Positions 45,577 to 56,576 of a DNA stretch of 64,000 nt are shown here, one piece after another (the first letter of the stretch is position 1; each line of letters starts with the position of its first letter). Made by a program: the position numbers and the translations under genes. This stretch comes from Massospora cicadina (taxonomy: Eukaryota > Entomophthoromycota > Entomophthoromycetes > Entomophthorales > Entomophthoraceae): NCBI GenBank assembly GCA_022478985.1, contig JAKSZP010017337.1:57913-121912 (forward strand), written 5' to 3'. The notes below the pieces were generated by a model. That model saw nothing but the letters and a program-made list of their open reading frames with translations, ran no database searches and had not been told where the DNA came from.

Positions 45577-46362
45577 TCAGCGGATTTGCATTGGCGCGTT
45601 CTGGAGGTTTTCTAACAAAATCTTAATCTCTCCATGTCCCATAAGTATAATCCCTGTAGCCACATGAGGCTCAAACCGTGTTTGAAGATAGAGCCCAATG
45701 ACTTCCCCATATAGCCCAACAGGCACTTCCACCTCTAACTCAGTGTTCACTAAAACTTGATGTCCAGAAGGAATATATATGGACCCTGCAGCTCGAAGAG
45801 GTATCCCTTGATATTCATATATCTGCTGGGGAAGGGGCCAAGTCTTGTTTTTTAGTTGATGATAGCGAGCTGGAATCACCCCATCACTATATGCAAGATT
45901 GATATGGCCCATGTGCACTGGATCCTTTGGCACTCCGCTAGAGGTGAAGTAAATTGGGATCCTCTGTCCCAGAATAGTGAGAGTCTCCTCTGTCATATTA
46001 ATGACAGCCCCAAAATGGTGCAGGAAAGCGGTTCCAATTAGCAAGCTGTAGTTTTTGTTTGGTAGCACAATTTCCAGAGCTAAGATGACAATGGACCCAA
46101 AGCACAGAGGTAGCGCACTGTAAGCTCCCTCAGAGATGGTAATTACTGCTCCAGCAGTTCCATACACCATTTGATGGTCTACATCAGGTTTTAACGTCAA
46201 CTTCACCATTAACTTAGTAGAAAATATGTTGACTGGAGCACCAGTATCTATTATAGCATGAAATTCATTTATTGCTACAAAAATATCACAGTAAATACAC
46301 TCAGAATAAAATGAATATTGACTTTTTAATACGTGGACATTTATGGGATCTCTTTTTTTCAA
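45577..46362 (-). CDS. T3 retropepsin region, open reading frame with intact DTG
   Basis: A 261-codon open frame, the longest uninterrupted T3 segment. A lead-in with SECIYCDIFVAINEFHAI is followed by the active site IDTGAPVNIFSTKLMVKL (about 46255-46200), DHQMVYGTAGAVITIS, and the second block YSLLIGTAFLHHFGAVINM (about 46050-45995). A conserved spacer has GQRIPIYFTSSGVPKD, IYEYQGIPLRAAGSIYIPSG and TGIILMGHGEIKILLENL, shared with T1 and T2. Length and motifs fit a Ty3 protease plus Pro-RT linker. It is probably a fragment of a gag-pol frame and not an independent gene; the first residue is not the true start. Confidence 0.8.
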   Translation of the reverse strand: MKKRDPINVHVLKSQYSFYSECIYCDIFVAINEFHAIIDTGAPVNIFSTKLMVKLTLKPDVDHQMVYGTAGAVITISEGAYSALPLCFGSIVILALEIVLPNKNYSLLIGTAFLHHFGAVINMTEETLTILGQRIPIYFTSSGVPKDPVHMGHINLAYSDGVIPARYHQLKNKTWPLPQQIYEYQGIPLRAAGSIYIPSGHQVLVNTELEVEVPVGLYGEVIGLYLQTRFEPHVATGIILMGHGEIKILLENLQNAPMQIR

Positions 46363-48195
46363 TAAAACACATTATCCCCTCACCAACTTTGGGATATTCT
46401 TTGACAATGGTGTCTACAGGAAGGGCGACGTTTACTCTTTTCAGAGTTGGTGCATCCACAGCAGAATCCAGCTTGTCTTGATCAAGTATTTGAAAGACAT
46501 ATGGCTTTGTATGTTCTGGGGATTCTTCGTCTGCTGTGGCCTTGGCTTGAGCTCACATTAATATGGTTACTCCTCCAGCTGGCTTCTGGTATAAAATTCC
46601 ATTGTCATACTGAGGGACTTCTATGTAATATACTACTATTGATTCAGGACGTTTTGGGCTGGAATTGCGGAGGTAGAGGGTCCCATCTCTACTCCTCTCC
46701 ATCATTTCCCTGATAGTATTAATCTTGGTGTATGTAGTTCACACAGCGGTTGTGGCAGAATTTTGCCAAGTTACCAGGGTGGCCGCATTCATAGCAGCTA
46801 ACCCCATAAGAGCCACATCCTTGATAGTCATAAAAGGGTCTAGGTCGGAAAGTTTGGGGTCGTTTGGTGTAACTAGGCCCAGGTCAGTAAAATGATTGTT
46901 TACATTCGGCGTAGCTAGGTCCTGGTTGGTAGCTAGGTTGCTGACAGTTTTTGTGACCAGCCTATGGATGCTGACTGAACTGTTGAGTATAATTTGGCCG
47001 AGGATGAGGTGCAGAGCTATAGTAAGGTTGATGGTTGCTAGGCAGAACGTGAGTCAGATGAGAGTATTTTCCTGAATAAGAGGGTATGGTAGAGGCGGTA
47101 ATCTTCCATTCCATATTTGGCAGTGGAAAGTTAGGGGATATGTGACGCAAAAACTATACAATCTTGAGCAGGGGAGAGTCGTCATCCAGAAGTGGTGAAA
47201 TGACATTGTGAAGCTCTCAGTATGGCTTCACCACAGAGGTCATGATGATGCATATGTTGGCTTCCAATATGTACCCTTCCCCAATTAGCACGTGAGCTTC
47301 CATCGTAAATCAATCAGCAATCTCCAGGAGAGTCTCATATCAGCAGAATCAGATCATTAAGAATTCCGCTTTCTGCTGTGACATCTTTGAGGTACCCCCA
47401 AACAGGCAAAGCACGGTATCTTTTACATCCCTATAGGCGACAGAGCTACTTGGGAGGTAACAGGTAACTTTATTGGCAATCCTGACATCCAAGGTGGATA
47501 TCAACAGTTTAGCTTTTCATCTATCAGATGCCCCTTCCACTGCAAATTCAAACCGTTTGAAGAAACCATGGATATTCACATTTTAATCAAACGGAGGTAG
47601 TTCTTAATATTAACCTTCTCATCCCATTCGTGGCCTTTTGGGCCATACTGAGGAATGGGTCAGGATCCAAAAGCAGTTTCCCAATGAGGAGCTGGACCAG
47701 TGGAAGTTGGGATGTCCGCTGCTTCAGGGGTAGCGTGGCCTTCTGCCATGGGTGTCACTGCCATTAACTGAGGGAATTGGCGCTCTAACTCATATTTGTA
47801 TACATTACTACCTTCCTGGGTGTAATATCTCTGACCAGCATCATATTCTTCATCGTATGATGCCCCCTTGTTGTTCATCCTCTTCCCAGTGAGAAGACCA
47901 AGTGGCACCGGTCAATTTCTGCTCTGCACACTGTAGCTGTTTAGTAGTATCATCCAACCGGTTGGCGAGTTCCTTGTTTTGTTGACCCAAAATTTGCATT
48001 TGGCTGAATGTGCTATCAAGCTGGTGCATGACAGCATTTCGTTCTTGAAGAAGTTCATCCTGTTTTTTGAGTACCACGTCTAAGATAAGTTTGAGTTCCT
48101 CATATTCAGCTGGTGCAGTGTTTTGTGAATATTTCTCAGCAACACAGGCTGTGTAAGACATGGCTGGTGACTGGATTTTCGTAGTACTTGGTGGT
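46363..48195 (-). pseudogene. T3 gag
   Basis: ATG near 48162 starts MSYTACVAEKYSQNTAPAEY, about 60 bases after the primer site. A long coiled coil follows (ILDVVLKKQDELLQERN .. QQNKELANRLDDTTKQLQC, about 48110-47930), then an acidic stretch and a Pro/Ala-rich part (47800-47660), a decayed capsid region (47640-47150) and a Tyr/Pro/Gln-rich tail (SSAPHPRPNYTQQFSQHP). The knuckle CYECGHPGNLAKFC (about 46793-46752) has Asn where the CCHC His belongs. Stops lie mainly in the capsid part. Confidence 0.8.
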
Positions 48196-48207
48196 TGATC
48201 AATGGGC

Positions 48208-48225
48208 CCCCTGTAGTGAGCACCA
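48208..48225 (-). promoter_or_regulatory. T3 tRNA primer-binding site
   Basis: Minus strand TGGTGCTCACTACAGGGG one base after the LTR end, identical to T2 and T7. Confidence 0.85.
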
Positions 48226-48226
48226 C

Positions 48227-48780
48227 CGATATAAAATCGGACAGTATTGTTAGGATCCACCATATTGTTTGTACAGGTTGAACCCACTGAACAATAGAAA
48301 GATGATGTGGGGATCGTCAGTCCTTTGGACACAATTGAAAATATACTAAAATATAGGAGAAATCGCTCCAAAAACTCTTTTATTTATTTTAATAAATACA
48401 GCAATCTTTTGCTGTTCCTCTATTTCTCTACTATCCACAACTTTCTTATCTCAATCGCCCATCTCGCTTATATACAGCAGCTTCAGACAATACTACTCTC
48501 ATAGCTTGAGCTATTCTATTCTGCCAATTCTCATCGATTTTGGCTTGCTATTCTTTAGCTTTTTATCGCTTTAATTTTAGGTGATTTAATTTTCATTCAT
48601 CAGATGTCAACATTGCCTTATCACCTTATCTAGAGACAATCCAATAATAACATGTTATATCTCAATATCGCCTCATCTTGAGGCACTTGAATAATTTAAC
48701 TAATATCATGTTTGACGGATTCTTCCCAATCCGCCCTAGCTTTCTCAAGATTATTGTCCAGTCATATCAGAATCGTGACA
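48227..48780 (-). repeat. T3 5' LTR (554 bp)
   Basis: Minus strand starts TGTCACGATTCTGATATGAC and ends near GATTTTATATCG (decayed from the TAACA seen in the other copy). Contains a TATA-type box TATATAAG at 48474-48467 with an A-rich AATAAATAAAAG signal about 80 bases downstream, fitting promoter and polyadenylation signals. Confidence 0.9.
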
Positions 48781-48785
48781 GGTAT

Positions 48786-49780
48786 TATAGTACCAGATTG
48801 GATAATTGAAAAGAAAGAAGAGGTGGCATGAGCTCATTAGCTGCTTCCCCTCTTTAGTGACAGTTTTTGCTAAATTAGTCATTGACTCGGATTTTAGATG
48901 GGTAATGTGCTGGGCCAACTTCATCATGTCTTTATCAGACTCATCAGTCCTAGCATAGAAAACATCTTTGGCTAATAAAGCAGGCACCCCATGTTCTCAA
49001 CCATACAACATGCAGAAAGGAGACATTTTGAGGATCCTGTGGTAACTGATATGATAGACCATGAGGGCACTAGGCATGAATTGATCCTAGTAGAGAGGTA
49101 TGAAGTGACCATTTTCATAAGTTAGAGACCAAGTTCTTTCTGCTCTTTTTACGGTATTATTTGTAGAAGGGTTATATGGGGCTGTGAAGAGTTGTTGCGC
49201 TTCCAAGGAGGTGGCCAGGATCTTGACCACTCTGGATATAAGTTTTTTATTGTCACAGAGTAGAGCCTGGGAAACCATGGCGAGTGAAGATAAACTGATG
49301 GAGGAAATTGGCGGTAGCTTTTGCAGTTTGAGCTGAAAGAGCCACAGCTTTGACCCATTTAGTAAAGTTATCAATTCCTACTAGTATGTACTGACTCCCA
49401 CAGGTAGTCTGTGGTAAGGGACCAACCACATCTAGAATTATCGTGTAGAAGGGTTGCTTATGGGTTTAGTCTGGTGTTAATATATGGTCTTAAAGCTGAA
49501 TTGCTTTTTGTAGGTCATACAGGCATCCAGGACTTTGATAAATGGGCTCCATGACTCCATCCCAGTAGTACCGTTCTTTAACCCACTCATGGGGTTTTTG
49601 TACTCCGCCATTCCCCAGGATATAAGTAGCCTCCATGATCACAAGTACTCACTCTGAAGGTCTAAAATTAGGGCAAACAGTTCGCCTCTACATTTTTGTA
49701 TAACTTCTTACTCTATACCTTGGTGTTGCAGGAGTGTTGAGCTAACATCTTCTGTATAAGTTAAGCTTCATCATCTCAAG
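48786..49780 (-). pseudogene. T5 integrase, right of T3
   Basis: Minus strand: zinc-like region with PHEWVKERYYWDGVMEP near 49600-49550. Core start IILDVVGPLPQT (about 49445-49410; first Asp kept) and YILVGIDNFTKWVKAVAL. Then FTRHGF and LCDNKKLISRVVKILATSLE (about 49265-49205), FTAPYNPSTNNTVKRAERTW (49190-49130). The catalytic Glu is Lys (TVKRAE for TVERAE) and the preceding Gly is Asn, both from G to A changes. The helical tail KLAQHITHLKSESMTNLAKT ends at the T3 insertion. Confidence 0.85.
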
Positions 49781-49849
49781 CATCAGGTGTCTAGGAGGTC
49801 ATGCAACCTCTCAGTTTCACTATTTTCTAAGTGTAGGACAGGCAGCCAA

Positions 49850-51060
49850 GTAAACCCATCCACATTCATCTGGCGAGTTTCTTCTTGGTGCTCATTTTCA
49901 TGTCATATTGTTGGAGCTTCAAGGCCCACTAAGTAACCGTCAAGTGGGGTACTTCATGTTTTGAAACATTTCAGAAAGCGTGGTCAGTAGCAAAAGTAAA
50001 GGTTGTCCCATAAAAGAAAGGGCGGTAGTGCTTCATAGTGTTAAGATGGCTACGTGCCAATAGAACACTGGACACTGAATGCTGCTGCTTTATCAGCCAC
50101 AACAGGCGGCACAGACTACTTAGCTTTGCACCATCAGAAGTAGGTGAAAAAGATTTGGGGAGTTCTTGAAGTGGGGTGTTGTAGCTTCACATATTTGGGT
50201 TTGTACCAGCACCTAAGGGTTCCTCGATCAATGAGGCCATTAAATGAGACCCTTGGGTGTTGTCCATTTGGAACACAATCGCGGATTTTAAATATGTTTT
50301 GCGCAAAATAAACAGCAATACCAGCACTTTTGGGGTAAAGTTTCTAATAAAAATACTTTAAGTAATAACCAACACCTACCTAAGGCAGGATGGTGAGTTT
50401 TAGCTTTGATGGGGATGGGAGGCTACTAAGCTGAATTAAGAAAGTAGAGATTGAATTCCATTTTTAAATTTGTTAATTTAATTGTTTCAATCCTAATGTT
50501 GCCTTGACAATATCAACCGATGGTTCCAAGCGATTATTGACCTGTTTTTATGAATTTTGAATGTCTAAATTCGCCTTTTAAATTTTGGATGAAGTTTTTA
50601 GGTTCAACCCCTTTTCAGCCTTTTTGCTTCAACTTTCTGCTTGTTTTTATCTTACCAAATTAGTTTCCCCACTCAGGTTGGCTTCTGGTTGAGTCCTTTA
50701 TTGGGGACTGAAAGTGGGAACCATAATGGCGAGCTTCTTGTGATTCTAAAATCAGGACAAAGTTTAAAGATTTTCAAATAAAAATCTGCAGATTCTCACA
50801 CCTGAATGGGTTTGGGCTGAGGGGGATGGAGAAAAGGTGTTGGGCAAAGAGGGAGGGGTGTCCAATACCCATCTCTTATCCAGTGTGTGCCCTAGGTCAG
50901 AGATCTGTGTGAGTGGCTGGCCTTTAAGGTTGTCCCTTTTTGACCTAAAGAGGTGTATGCCCCTGTCCAGCTTAAAGCTGGAGCTAAGGTCCTTAAACAC
51001 GGCAAACAAGAAATTCAAGCACTCTTTTTCAGTGACGCTGTAGTTGCATTCAGCTTATGA
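49850..51060 (-). pseudogene. T5 RNase H, split by about 0.95 kb of foreign sequence
   Basis: Right part: YFIKKLS-like residues and AECNYSVTEKECLNFLFAV (about 51060-51005). Left part: HYRPFFYGTTFTFATDHAF (about 50020-49965), then VPHLTVT and ALKLQQYDMKM. In intact RNase H these two blocks are almost adjacent, so 51000-50030 is extra. Confidence 0.7.
50030..51000. mobile_element. Unidentified insertion within T5 RNase H
   Basis: About 0.95 kb with no recognised domain interrupting the RNase H motif order. Contains AT-rich sequence and a C-rich minus-strand segment (PPSLPNTFSPSPSAQTHSG near 50870-50815). Exact ends and target duplication were not resolved. Confidence 0.45.
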
Positions 51061-52090
51061 GAGCTTCTTGATGAAGTAAGACACTGGATGATCTATACTA
51101 TCATCATCCAATTAGGTCAGAATGGCTTCAACGGCATAGTTAGAAAAGTCAGTAAACAAAAGGAAAGTTTTTACAATATTTCAGATGGCGAAGAATAAGC
51201 TGTCAATATATAGCCACTTTTTTAGAGTCTCAAAGGCGGCCTTCTGTTCATCACCCCAATAGAAAGTAGTTTCTCAGCCAAGAGACATATGAGGGGGAAA
51301 CTGAGCTGGGCGAACCTTGGGATGAATTGATGGTAATAACTCATCATTCCCAGAAACACCTGGATATCACGCAGGGTTTGGGGCGCAGGCATTTTGGATA
51401 TGGCTTTGACTTTATCTTGGAGGGGTTGAACCCCTCTTGTGAGATGGCGTGACCAAGGGAATTCAATGTCTTATGGAAAAAAGTACATTTTGTAGTCTTC
51501 ATCTTAATGTTTTACGCATGTAGGCGGTGAAAAACTTCCTTTAGATGAGTGAGATGCTCATTGAAAGTTCTAGAAAAGACTTTGATGCCATCAAAATAGA
51601 CTATCATTCAAATTAGCTTAATATCCTGCAAGATATGATTAATTTCTCGCTGAAATTATGCGGGAGAATTGCACAACCCTTGAGAAACAAGTGGGCTGAA
51701 ATAAGCCTTCACTGCAAATGAGAGCACATCTCTCCTTATCTCGAGGAGAAAGGTCCATTTGCTGGTATCCGCTGGCCAAATCCATAGAAGAGAAGTATTT
51801 GGAGCCAGAAATTTGGGCAAGGTCATCATCAATGCATGGATAGAATAACTATCTTGTTTAGTTATGCTATTCAATTTTTTAGTCCATAACAATCTGATGA
51901 CCCCTGTTTTTCTTTTAAATAGCAAAAGGAGACTCCCAAAGGCTTTGGGAAGGTAATAGTAACCCAAAATCTAGTAACTGCTTTATCTCTGTCATCATCT
52001 ATTGCTTCCAACTTCTGCCTTATGGTAAGGTTAAGATTGGATAGGACTTTAATCACCATCTTCAAATGTGTGGCTCCAATCTTTCATGTG
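51061..52090 (-). pseudogene. T5 reverse transcriptase
   Basis: KAFGSLLLLFKRKTGVIRLL and TKKLNSITKQDSYSIHAL (51945-51820) are the N-terminal blocks. Next come FAVKAYFSPLVSQGLCNSPA (51730-51665) and an active-site region VYFDGIKVFSRTFNEHLTHL (51600-51540), where YLDD has become YFDG. Then MKTTKCTFFHKTLNSLGHAI and the connection VFLGMMSYYHQFIPRFAQLS (51370-51310). Frames change at least twice. Confidence 0.85.
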
Positions 52091-52559
52091 CCCATATCAG
52101 TATCAGATTTAGATATGTTATCACTGTAGGTATTCAATAAATTGTTTTTTAAAGCTCATCTGAGGTTAGTTCATCTGAAATATATACATTAGATAGAGCA
52201 CATAACAGTTTATCAGTAGGTAGGCCCATCTCTAACGTAGAACCGATGCAAAAAACTTTTTTGGTATCCTCAATGGGAATGAGCAGACCTTTTCCTATCT
52301 TCTGGTGTTCTTTCCTTATAACGCCCTATATGTAAGATTTCCCAGAAAAATATTAATAGGTCGCTGGTATGAAAGATCTAGTATGCCAGGCAACACTCAG
52401 GGATCTAGAGGACTAAATTTATCAATTTAGGTTATGTGGAATAAGAAGTTCTGGGGATTTATAAATTAATCTTAGTATCAATCACCGGTTGTTCCCAAGA
52501 CTTAATTAATATCTCCACCGAGGCATACAAAGGAATACCCTCTGAAACATCCACGGAAT

Positions 52560-53060
52560 TAGCAACTTCTTTGTATTTTGCCTGGACATTGTATAATGCA
52601 GCAATAATGCAGCTACTGGATACTCAACTGAGCAGGAGTATTTTTGTTAAGTTCTTCATTTTTCAAGATCAGGAGAATCTCATAGTGGATCAGGGAGAGA
52701 TTACCCTGTTTCAGGATGATAATCTTGTCATACTTAAGCATGAACTGCGTGCCAATAAGCATGTCATAGTTAATTTTATCCAAGGCCACAGCTGATACCA
52801 ATAAGATAAGCTTACAAAATATGATGGGTAGAGAGGATTATGCCCCAATAGTGCGGGTACTGGTGGGACCCGAAGTTCCATCCTCATGGGAGTAGTCTAA
52901 GTTAGGAGCCAACCTAATTTTCCTGATGAGTTTTGAGGATATCAAGTTGATCAGTAGATCCGGTGTCTAGGATAGATACCACCTGTACCTTGTTGATGAC
53001 AACCTTTACCTTGGTTAAAGTCCCCAAGTTTGGGGTGGAAAGCTAGCATCTCCTTAAGTT
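52560..53060 (-). pseudogene. T5 aspartic protease
   Basis: VQVVSILDTGSTDQLDIL (about 52995-52940) holds an intact Asp-Thr-Gly. The second block LDKINYDMLIGTQFMLKYDK (about 52780-52720) follows after a stop and a short divergent stretch. It differs from the T2/T3 protease (no APVNIFSTKL), so T5 is a separate family despite sharing the primer site. Confidence 0.75.
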
Positions 53061-55760
53061 TAAAAGTATAAGCGAGCTTTTGAGCAGTCTCAGGGTATTT
53101 ATCCTTGATGGTTTGTAAAGTATGAGCATTCTGAATAGGATAAATTAACAATGCAATGAATTGTTCGGCATCACTAGCAGTATCAATAACTTCAGGGCGC
53201 CCCAGAACTTGGCTAAGGTAGGTCTCTTGGGTATCATGACCTTATTTGCTCCTTCAGGGTTCTTCTGATCCGGTACCCTACTTCAACTGGAGCTCCTAGG
53301 ACATAATATACAACGTCCTTATAAACCCCTTCAGATTCGTCATCAGGGGGTTAATTATGCATTTCAGAAGAGTGATAGAAGGGAGGCTAGAGCATGTCCC
53401 GTCAGGCTTGTTGGTCTTTCATATGACTCACCTTGTCAACAGGCTCTTTTTTGTTGCAGAAGTTGCCCTTGGGGCGCCCACTACCACTTTGGGCATGAGA
53501 TAGGACATTTTAGCGTCAATGGCCTTGGCCTTTAGATCTTTGGCAGATGTGAGGGAGAATTTGGGCTGCACCTTGAGGCAGTTTTTGAGATGTGAATGGA
53601 CATTGAAGATGCCAAGGGCGCTAAGGACTTCAACTTGGACGGACGTGGCACTTAAGCCACTATAGATAATCTCTCAGTGGAGGGTGTTAAGCGAGGCAAA
53701 AGTCTCAATGGAATTTTCAGGGTGAACTCTGAGTGAAGAGTACATAAGGGAGGGTTTCCCTGTTGTGGATGATGCACTCTGACCAATCTCCCATGGTGTA
53801 GTGAGGTCTGTTTTATGTTTTACCGTGGGAGCAGGTTTTGGGATAGTAACAACCACATAAGGGGCAGGGGAGTCGTTGTGGACTCCTTCTGCCAAGCTAC
53901 AGTTGGGAGATCCTTAATGGTTACGACTTGGGGCTTGTTGAGAATTTTTTACATTCTTAATGATAGGTAACTCTATTAGTGTTAGGCCAAACAGTATGAA
54001 GACTTCTGGCCTTTGCTTTTTACAATCATCGGCGACCTTTACCTATAAATTTTCAGGGCGACTCATCAACCAAGTAGACCAATAACATCTCCTTCTGAAG
54101 GTTGACCACTCGTTATAGCTCAGAGGTCCTCTTTGGGACTTGTCCAACGATTGTGGTTCAGTGGCCCTATTGACTCCTTCAGGGTTTCTCCCCTTCAATC
54201 TTTCCAGTTCATCATTGTAACTTCTAGTTGCCACAAGTTCCCATGGGGTTTCCATCTAGTTAAAGGTTGGGAGTTGGTTGCGCTGACCACTCCAGGTGTT
54301 TTAACTCAGCACCTAACCTCTGGGGATCTTGATTCCCACCTCTTCAAGCTAAGCTAACCACTGTTAACTAAAAACTTAGTAAAGGTAGGTAAAGGAAGAT
54401 ATTTTATTAGAATAAAAAGTCAGCCCCTAAATAGGGTGGCCAAAAATATGAATATTGCGATAAAACTGGTGTATAATTATCATGAGAAATATAATGGGTT
54501 TAGGGGTGTGGAGATTATGAACTACTTGAGGCTGCATCAGTGGTGATTGGTTTACAAAAATCTATATTATATGGAATTCGTCAGCTTATATGTAATTGAT
54601 TACATTAATTAGATATAGTTTCTATATCACATGTGAGGCAGCCTCTTGATGTGGAAAAATTTAACAATAAATGGATTTTCTTCTTTCCCGCTCACCTCCT
54701 ATTGTGGTCTCATATTGAAATTAATCATTTTGTCAATTTAAAGCTTTTCTGTTTTCATCAATTCAGCAATGATTCAAAACTTGAAAAGGCAAGCATTTGA
54801 GAAAAATCATGTAATAAGTTTGTTCAATAATTACAATACACTTGCCATTAGATTGTCATATCAGCTAGTAAAATATAAAATAATCATTAAACTTATTAGA
54901 ATCAATTCTGCTATTCAGACAACCTCTCAAACTTATAAGCATAAATCCTAGGTAAGCAAGATCTAATCATTGACTCAATATCGAGGTTAATGCTGAGATT
55001 AATCCTTAGCTAAGGCTAACATCAACTAGGAATAATTCCAATAGCGCTTCAACCCAACTCCTTGGACAGGCTCAACTTTATGGAAATCCACAACATCCAT
55101 TAAAGCATCCTTTATATCAGGAACCTTCCAGAAGTGGCGTTTGACTATGATGATATTCCTTTCTAAGGAAGAGTGAGAAGCTAAGACAGTCAAAATAGCA
55201 GCAACGGCGTCAAGAGTTAAAATTTTTGCAAGTAACAATGGTTGAGCTTCACCATAGAACTGATCAACAAAAGTGTCAAGCAATTCTCCCTTTTTGTATT
55301 CTAAGACACTTAAAGGCCTTCTTTTCCTCTTTAACTCTTTGTTAAACTCAAATTTATCAATAAGCGCTTCCTTTACTTCCACCCAGTTACTAAGGGTGTC
55401 CATTTTAGGAACTATTACCTCTTGGGCCAGACAACTTAGGCAAGGGAAAATGTGCTTGATTTTTTGGTGCTCAGTCACTCCTTCCATGGCGGATTCATAT
55501 ATATATAAAATGAAATTGTGCTACCCTCAAAAGGGATATACATGTCTTTAAACGTGGGTTAAAGGGGGCGCAGTTACTTTTGGTGGGGTAGAAACAGCAG
55601 TAGCAATTTCACAAGAAGCTGTAAAAGGACGCTGTTTGAGCTTTTTAAGTCATGACAGAGCTTTTGGATAGTTGCTGTTCTATAGCAGCTAACATTGGTT
55701 CATCTTCAACGGGGAGGTTATAAAGATTTTTTAATGGTCGTCAATTTATTTAGTAAGAGA
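53061..55760 (-). pseudogene. T5 gag
   Basis: The best-preserved part is 55487-55026. LSNWVEVKEALIDKFEFNKE and YKKGELLDTFVDQFYGEAQP form a Retrotrans_gag capsid domain (W..V...L...F, then E..... FV..F). Further on are ELVATRSYNDELERLKGR (54240-54180), a basic coiled segment, and a Thr/Pro-rich part (53895-53674). The piece at 54362-55007 is an insertion. No zinc knuckle found. Stops throughout the second half. Confidence 0.7.
54359..55007. mobile_element. 0.65-kb insertion in T5 gag flanked by short direct repeats
   Basis: AGCTAAGCTAAC (54347-54358) and AGCTAAGGCTAAC (55008-55020) flank about 649 bp of AT-rich, non-coding DNA that separates two gag segments. Alternatively, an LTR-like unit with TGTTA..TAACA ends (54362-55021) could be read. 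No TIR or tail is diagnostic, so the class is open. Confidence 0.4.
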
Positions 55761-55776
55761 TTGTGGTGTACAGGCA

Positions 55777-55794
55777 CCCCTGTAATGAGCACCA
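55777..55794 (-). promoter_or_regulatory. T5 tRNA primer-binding site
   Basis: Minus strand TGGTGCTCATTACAGGGG, two bases from the LTR end; one base different from the site in T2, T3 and T7. Confidence 0.75.
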
Positions 55795-55796
55795 CT

Positions 55797-56576
55797 TGTT
55801 GGAATCCTGGCACTTTGATTGCTCTCTGGTGCTTGTGGCACAGGATTTCAACATACTAGCAGTTACAGGAGTTGAAAAGTTTCTCAATTTCTTTTTTATA
55901 TTTTGGGGTGAAATTGGCCACAAATAAATGTAATTTTAATAATATAAAATGGAGATGATATCACTTATAGCTTAAAAAACCAAATGTGATACTATATAAT
56001 GTTTTCCATTATTTAGGATACTTGAATGCTAATAGTGAGATATGAGGTATATCATGATAAGCAGAGGGGAACTCAATTTGGTTAAATGACATTTTGGCCT
56101 ATCAGAACTAAAGAAACTCTTTTCATTTCAATATGGCTAAATTTTAGGTTTTGGGTTTATAGTGGGGATGACGTATCCATGAGGTAGCATTTTAACATAA
56201 TTTCAAATCAGCCATCTTGAAAATATTTTCACCTTGGCTGATTAACAGATTTTATAGTGACTGATTAGCTGGTAAAATATTTTTATCTCTAAACACCTTC
56301 TCAGGTCTATAAAATGGATTGATTTTCCTTTAGGCAATAGTACTAAATTTGAGTTAATGCTTGTTAAGACATCCATGGGAGTTGACCTATTACGCTGGGG
56401 TTGGCTGAGCCAAACTAACAACATCCAAGCTATTCTGCCAAAAGTTAGGTGTAGAAGTATTACTCCAATTGGGGCTATTCTGGCAATAGTTGAAGTGAAA
56501 GTTATCATTAGTAAAATTGGAACTATTCTTTGCCAGAAAATTCTTATTAACTAGTCAGATGGCCAATTTTCTGACA
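55797..56576 (-). repeat. T5 5' LTR (about 780 bp)
   Basis: Minus strand TGTCAGAAAATTGGCCATC at the start and GGATTCCAACA at the end. Co-linear but strongly diverged from 35801-36567. Confidence 0.75.

Larger units (their letters stand above)
36753..48780 (-). mobile_element. Ty3/gypsy LTR retrotransposon T3, contains nested T4
   Basis: Minus strand: LTR 48780-48227, primer site 48225, gag, protease, RT, RNase H, integrase, polypurine tract 37319-37308, LTR 37307-36753. The flanks ggtac (36748-36752) and ggtat (48781-48785) form a 5-bp target duplication with one C/T change. Without T4 the element is about 6.5 kb. Same family as T2. It inserted into the integrase 3' end of T5. Confidence 0.92.
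35801..56576 (-). mobile_element. Ty3/gypsy LTR retrotransposon T5, outermost element of a nest
   Basis: Minus strand: 5' LTR 56576-55797, primer site 55794, gag, protease, RT, RNase H, integrase, then (after the inserted T3) polypurine tract 36580-36568 and 3' LTR 36567-35801. Without T3 the element is about 8.7 kb. Two further non-element insertions of 0.65 and 0.95 kb appear in gag and RNase H. The LTR pair is highly diverged, so this is the oldest of the nested set. No target duplication was recognised. Confidence 0.85.

Noticed and set aside
45577..46362. A domesticated host protease gene.
   Set aside because: Although open for 261 codons, it lies in register with the T3 gag and RT fragments and has no promoter or start of its own; simple survival of part of gag-pol is enough.
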